A stretch of DNA of 6,551 nucleotides from Ardenticatenales bacterium (GTDB taxonomy: Bacteria > Chloroflexota > Anaerolineae > Promineifilales > UBA4811): the NCBI GenBank assembly GCA_013139935.1, contig WSZX01000466.1:1-6551 (forward strand), read 5' to 3'. Shown in pieces: positions 6,136 through 6,551 of this stretch (positions are counted from its first letter, which is position 1; each line of letters begins with the position of its first letter). The notes under the pieces are model-generated. The model did no database searches. It saw nothing but the letters and a program-made list of their open reading frames with translations, and had not been told where the DNA came from. A program made the translations under genes and the position numbers.

Positions 6136-6152
6136 GGATATTCTCCATATCC
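6136..6152 (-). promoter_or_regulatory. Hairpin presenting the Shine-Dalgarno of the PKD gene in its loop
   Basis: In the transcript GGAUAU (6147-6152) and AUAUCC (6136-6141) form a perfect 6-bp stem. The 5-nt loop (6142-6146) is the GGAGA Shine-Dalgarno, and the stem abuts the AUG at 6133-6135. A second AUAUCC about 30 nt upstream (6185-6190) could pair with the same GGAUAU and open the hairpin. The pairings are seen in sequence; regulation of translation is an inference. Confidence 0.5.
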
Positions 6153-6322
6153 TTTCCGTGCAGGCCAGTCCGCTGACTCGGATTGGATATCTACCGATGG
6201 CGGCTCTTGCCTCACGCAGGGAGAGCGAGGCGAGCACCTGCACTTGTTAAGGAATAACTTTCCGTTTTCGATGGTGATTCACGGGCAGAGCGGTCACAGA
6301 ACCGCCAAGTTGTTATTGAACA
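6136..6322 (-). other. Long 5' leader of the PKD gene
   Basis: If transcription starts about 7 nt after the -10 at 6329-6334, the leader is about 187 nt. It holds a possible 7-bp stem (GCCTCGC with GTGAGGC, one G-U pair, roughly 6206-6228), a small AGTC/GACT hairpin near 6166-6177, and the Shine-Dalgarno hairpin at the end. I do not recognise any known riboswitch consensus in it. Confidence 0.4.
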
Positions 6323-6328
6323 AGTACG

Positions 6329-6357
6329 AGTATAGCATCGACTGCTGGTACCATCAA
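6329..6357 (-). promoter_or_regulatory. Sigma70-type promoter for the PKD/AlbA_2 gene pair
   Basis: On the minus strand TTGATG (6352-6357) and TATACT (6329-6334) are 17 bp apart. The -10 matches five of six consensus bases and carries the extended TG element (TGCTATACT); the -35 matches TTGA. It lies 7 bp beyond the stop codon of the upstream gene, so the PKD gene need not depend on read-through. This is the strongest promoter match I found in the window. Confidence 0.65.
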
Positions 6358-6363
6358 CAGATG

Positions 6364-6549
6364 TCACGATTCGGTGTCCAGTTGCCACTGAATGACCTCA
6401 ACGCGATTGAGGGTAGCTTGGTTTAGCGGACGGCCGTGGGTTTGAAACCAGTTCAGTGTCAGCCCGCGCTCGTCCCACATGGGCGCCTCGGAGAGCACCA
6501 GCCACGCACGCGGATGGCTCTTGGTGGCTGAGTGCAGGTAGGCGTCGAT
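6364..6549 (-). CDS. C-terminal end of an unidentified protein, possibly a membrane glycosyltransferase; 5' part outside the window
   Basis: The last 61 codons of a minus-strand gene run in frame from the window edge to TGA at 6364-6366. The other two minus-strand frames carry less protein-like sequence. The visible text contains 'HPRAWLVLSEAPMWDERG', then 'LTLNWFQTHGRPL', and ends 'EVIQWQLDTES'. The Trp-rich beta-like pattern, with 'HPRAWLVL' followed by an acidic turn and a Trp-Phe helix, resembles the soluble C-terminal extracytoplasmic domain of PMT/GT39-type dolichyl- or lipid-linked glycosyltransferases in Chloroflexota. This is weak pattern similarity only. No membrane segment or catalytic residue is visible here. 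It ends just before the PKD promoter. Confidence 0.6.
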   Translation of the reverse strand: MDAYLHSATKSHPRAWLVLSEAPMWDERGLTLNWFQTHGRPLNQATLNRVEVIQWQLDTES

Positions 6550-6551
6550 TT

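Noticed and set aside
6136..6243. A GTG start at 6243 extending the PKD protein by 36 residues
   Set aside because: The extension lacks a Shine-Dalgarno, reads as non-secretory, and would bury the signal peptide. The ATG at 6135 has GGAG at good spacing.

Overview
This GC-rich bacterial window most plausibly comes from Chloroflexota (Anaerolineae-like). The clues are the GC content, the secreted PKD protein with an 'IYLPLVLLP' segment after its signal peptide, the cyanobacteria/Chloroflexota-like HypD tail, and the neighbouring surface-polysaccharide genes. The taxon is an inference from sequence style and was not tested by any search.

Layout. Positions 1-222 (+) hold the C-terminal end of a polyprenyl-phosphate sugar phosphotransferase. 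It converges on a block of minus-strand genes, which run right to left in transcription order. First comes the C-terminal tail of an unidentified protein, possibly a membrane glycosyltransferase (6364-6549). Next is a promoter with a long leader (about 187 nt) that ends in a hairpin presenting the Shine-Dalgarno sequence. It is followed by a secreted PKD-domain protein (5122-6135), a 4-bp overlap, and an AlbA_2/HATPase/winged-helix regulator-like protein (3737-5125). A 213-bp intergenic region carries a cluster of TTGGGATAA repeats and a second promoter. The last block is hypA (3188-3523), hypB (2456-3142), hypD (1363-2469) and hypE (279-1352).

How the genes work together. HypA and HypB deliver nickel to [NiFe]-hydrogenase. 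HypD, with the HypC partner, is the scaffold on which Fe(CN)2CO is built. HypE makes the cyanide ligands from the carbamoyl group that HypF supplies. Neither hypC nor hypF is in the window, nor is any hydrogenase structural gene, so the pathway must be completed elsewhere. The hyp genes are tightly packed (45-bp gap, 14-bp overlap, 10-bp gap) and look like one operon with its own promoter. The PKD/regulator pair looks like a separate two-gene operon with no evident metabolic link to hyp.

No stretch longer than 300 bases lacks a gene. The longest gaps are 3524-3736 and 6136-6363, and both hold regulatory-looking sequence. I see no RNA gene, CRISPR array, insertion sequence or attachment site. 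I found no convincing new multi-gene system. The items most worth checking are the SD hairpin with its competing partner, the TTGGGATAA cluster, and the overlapping PKD/AlbA_2 pair.
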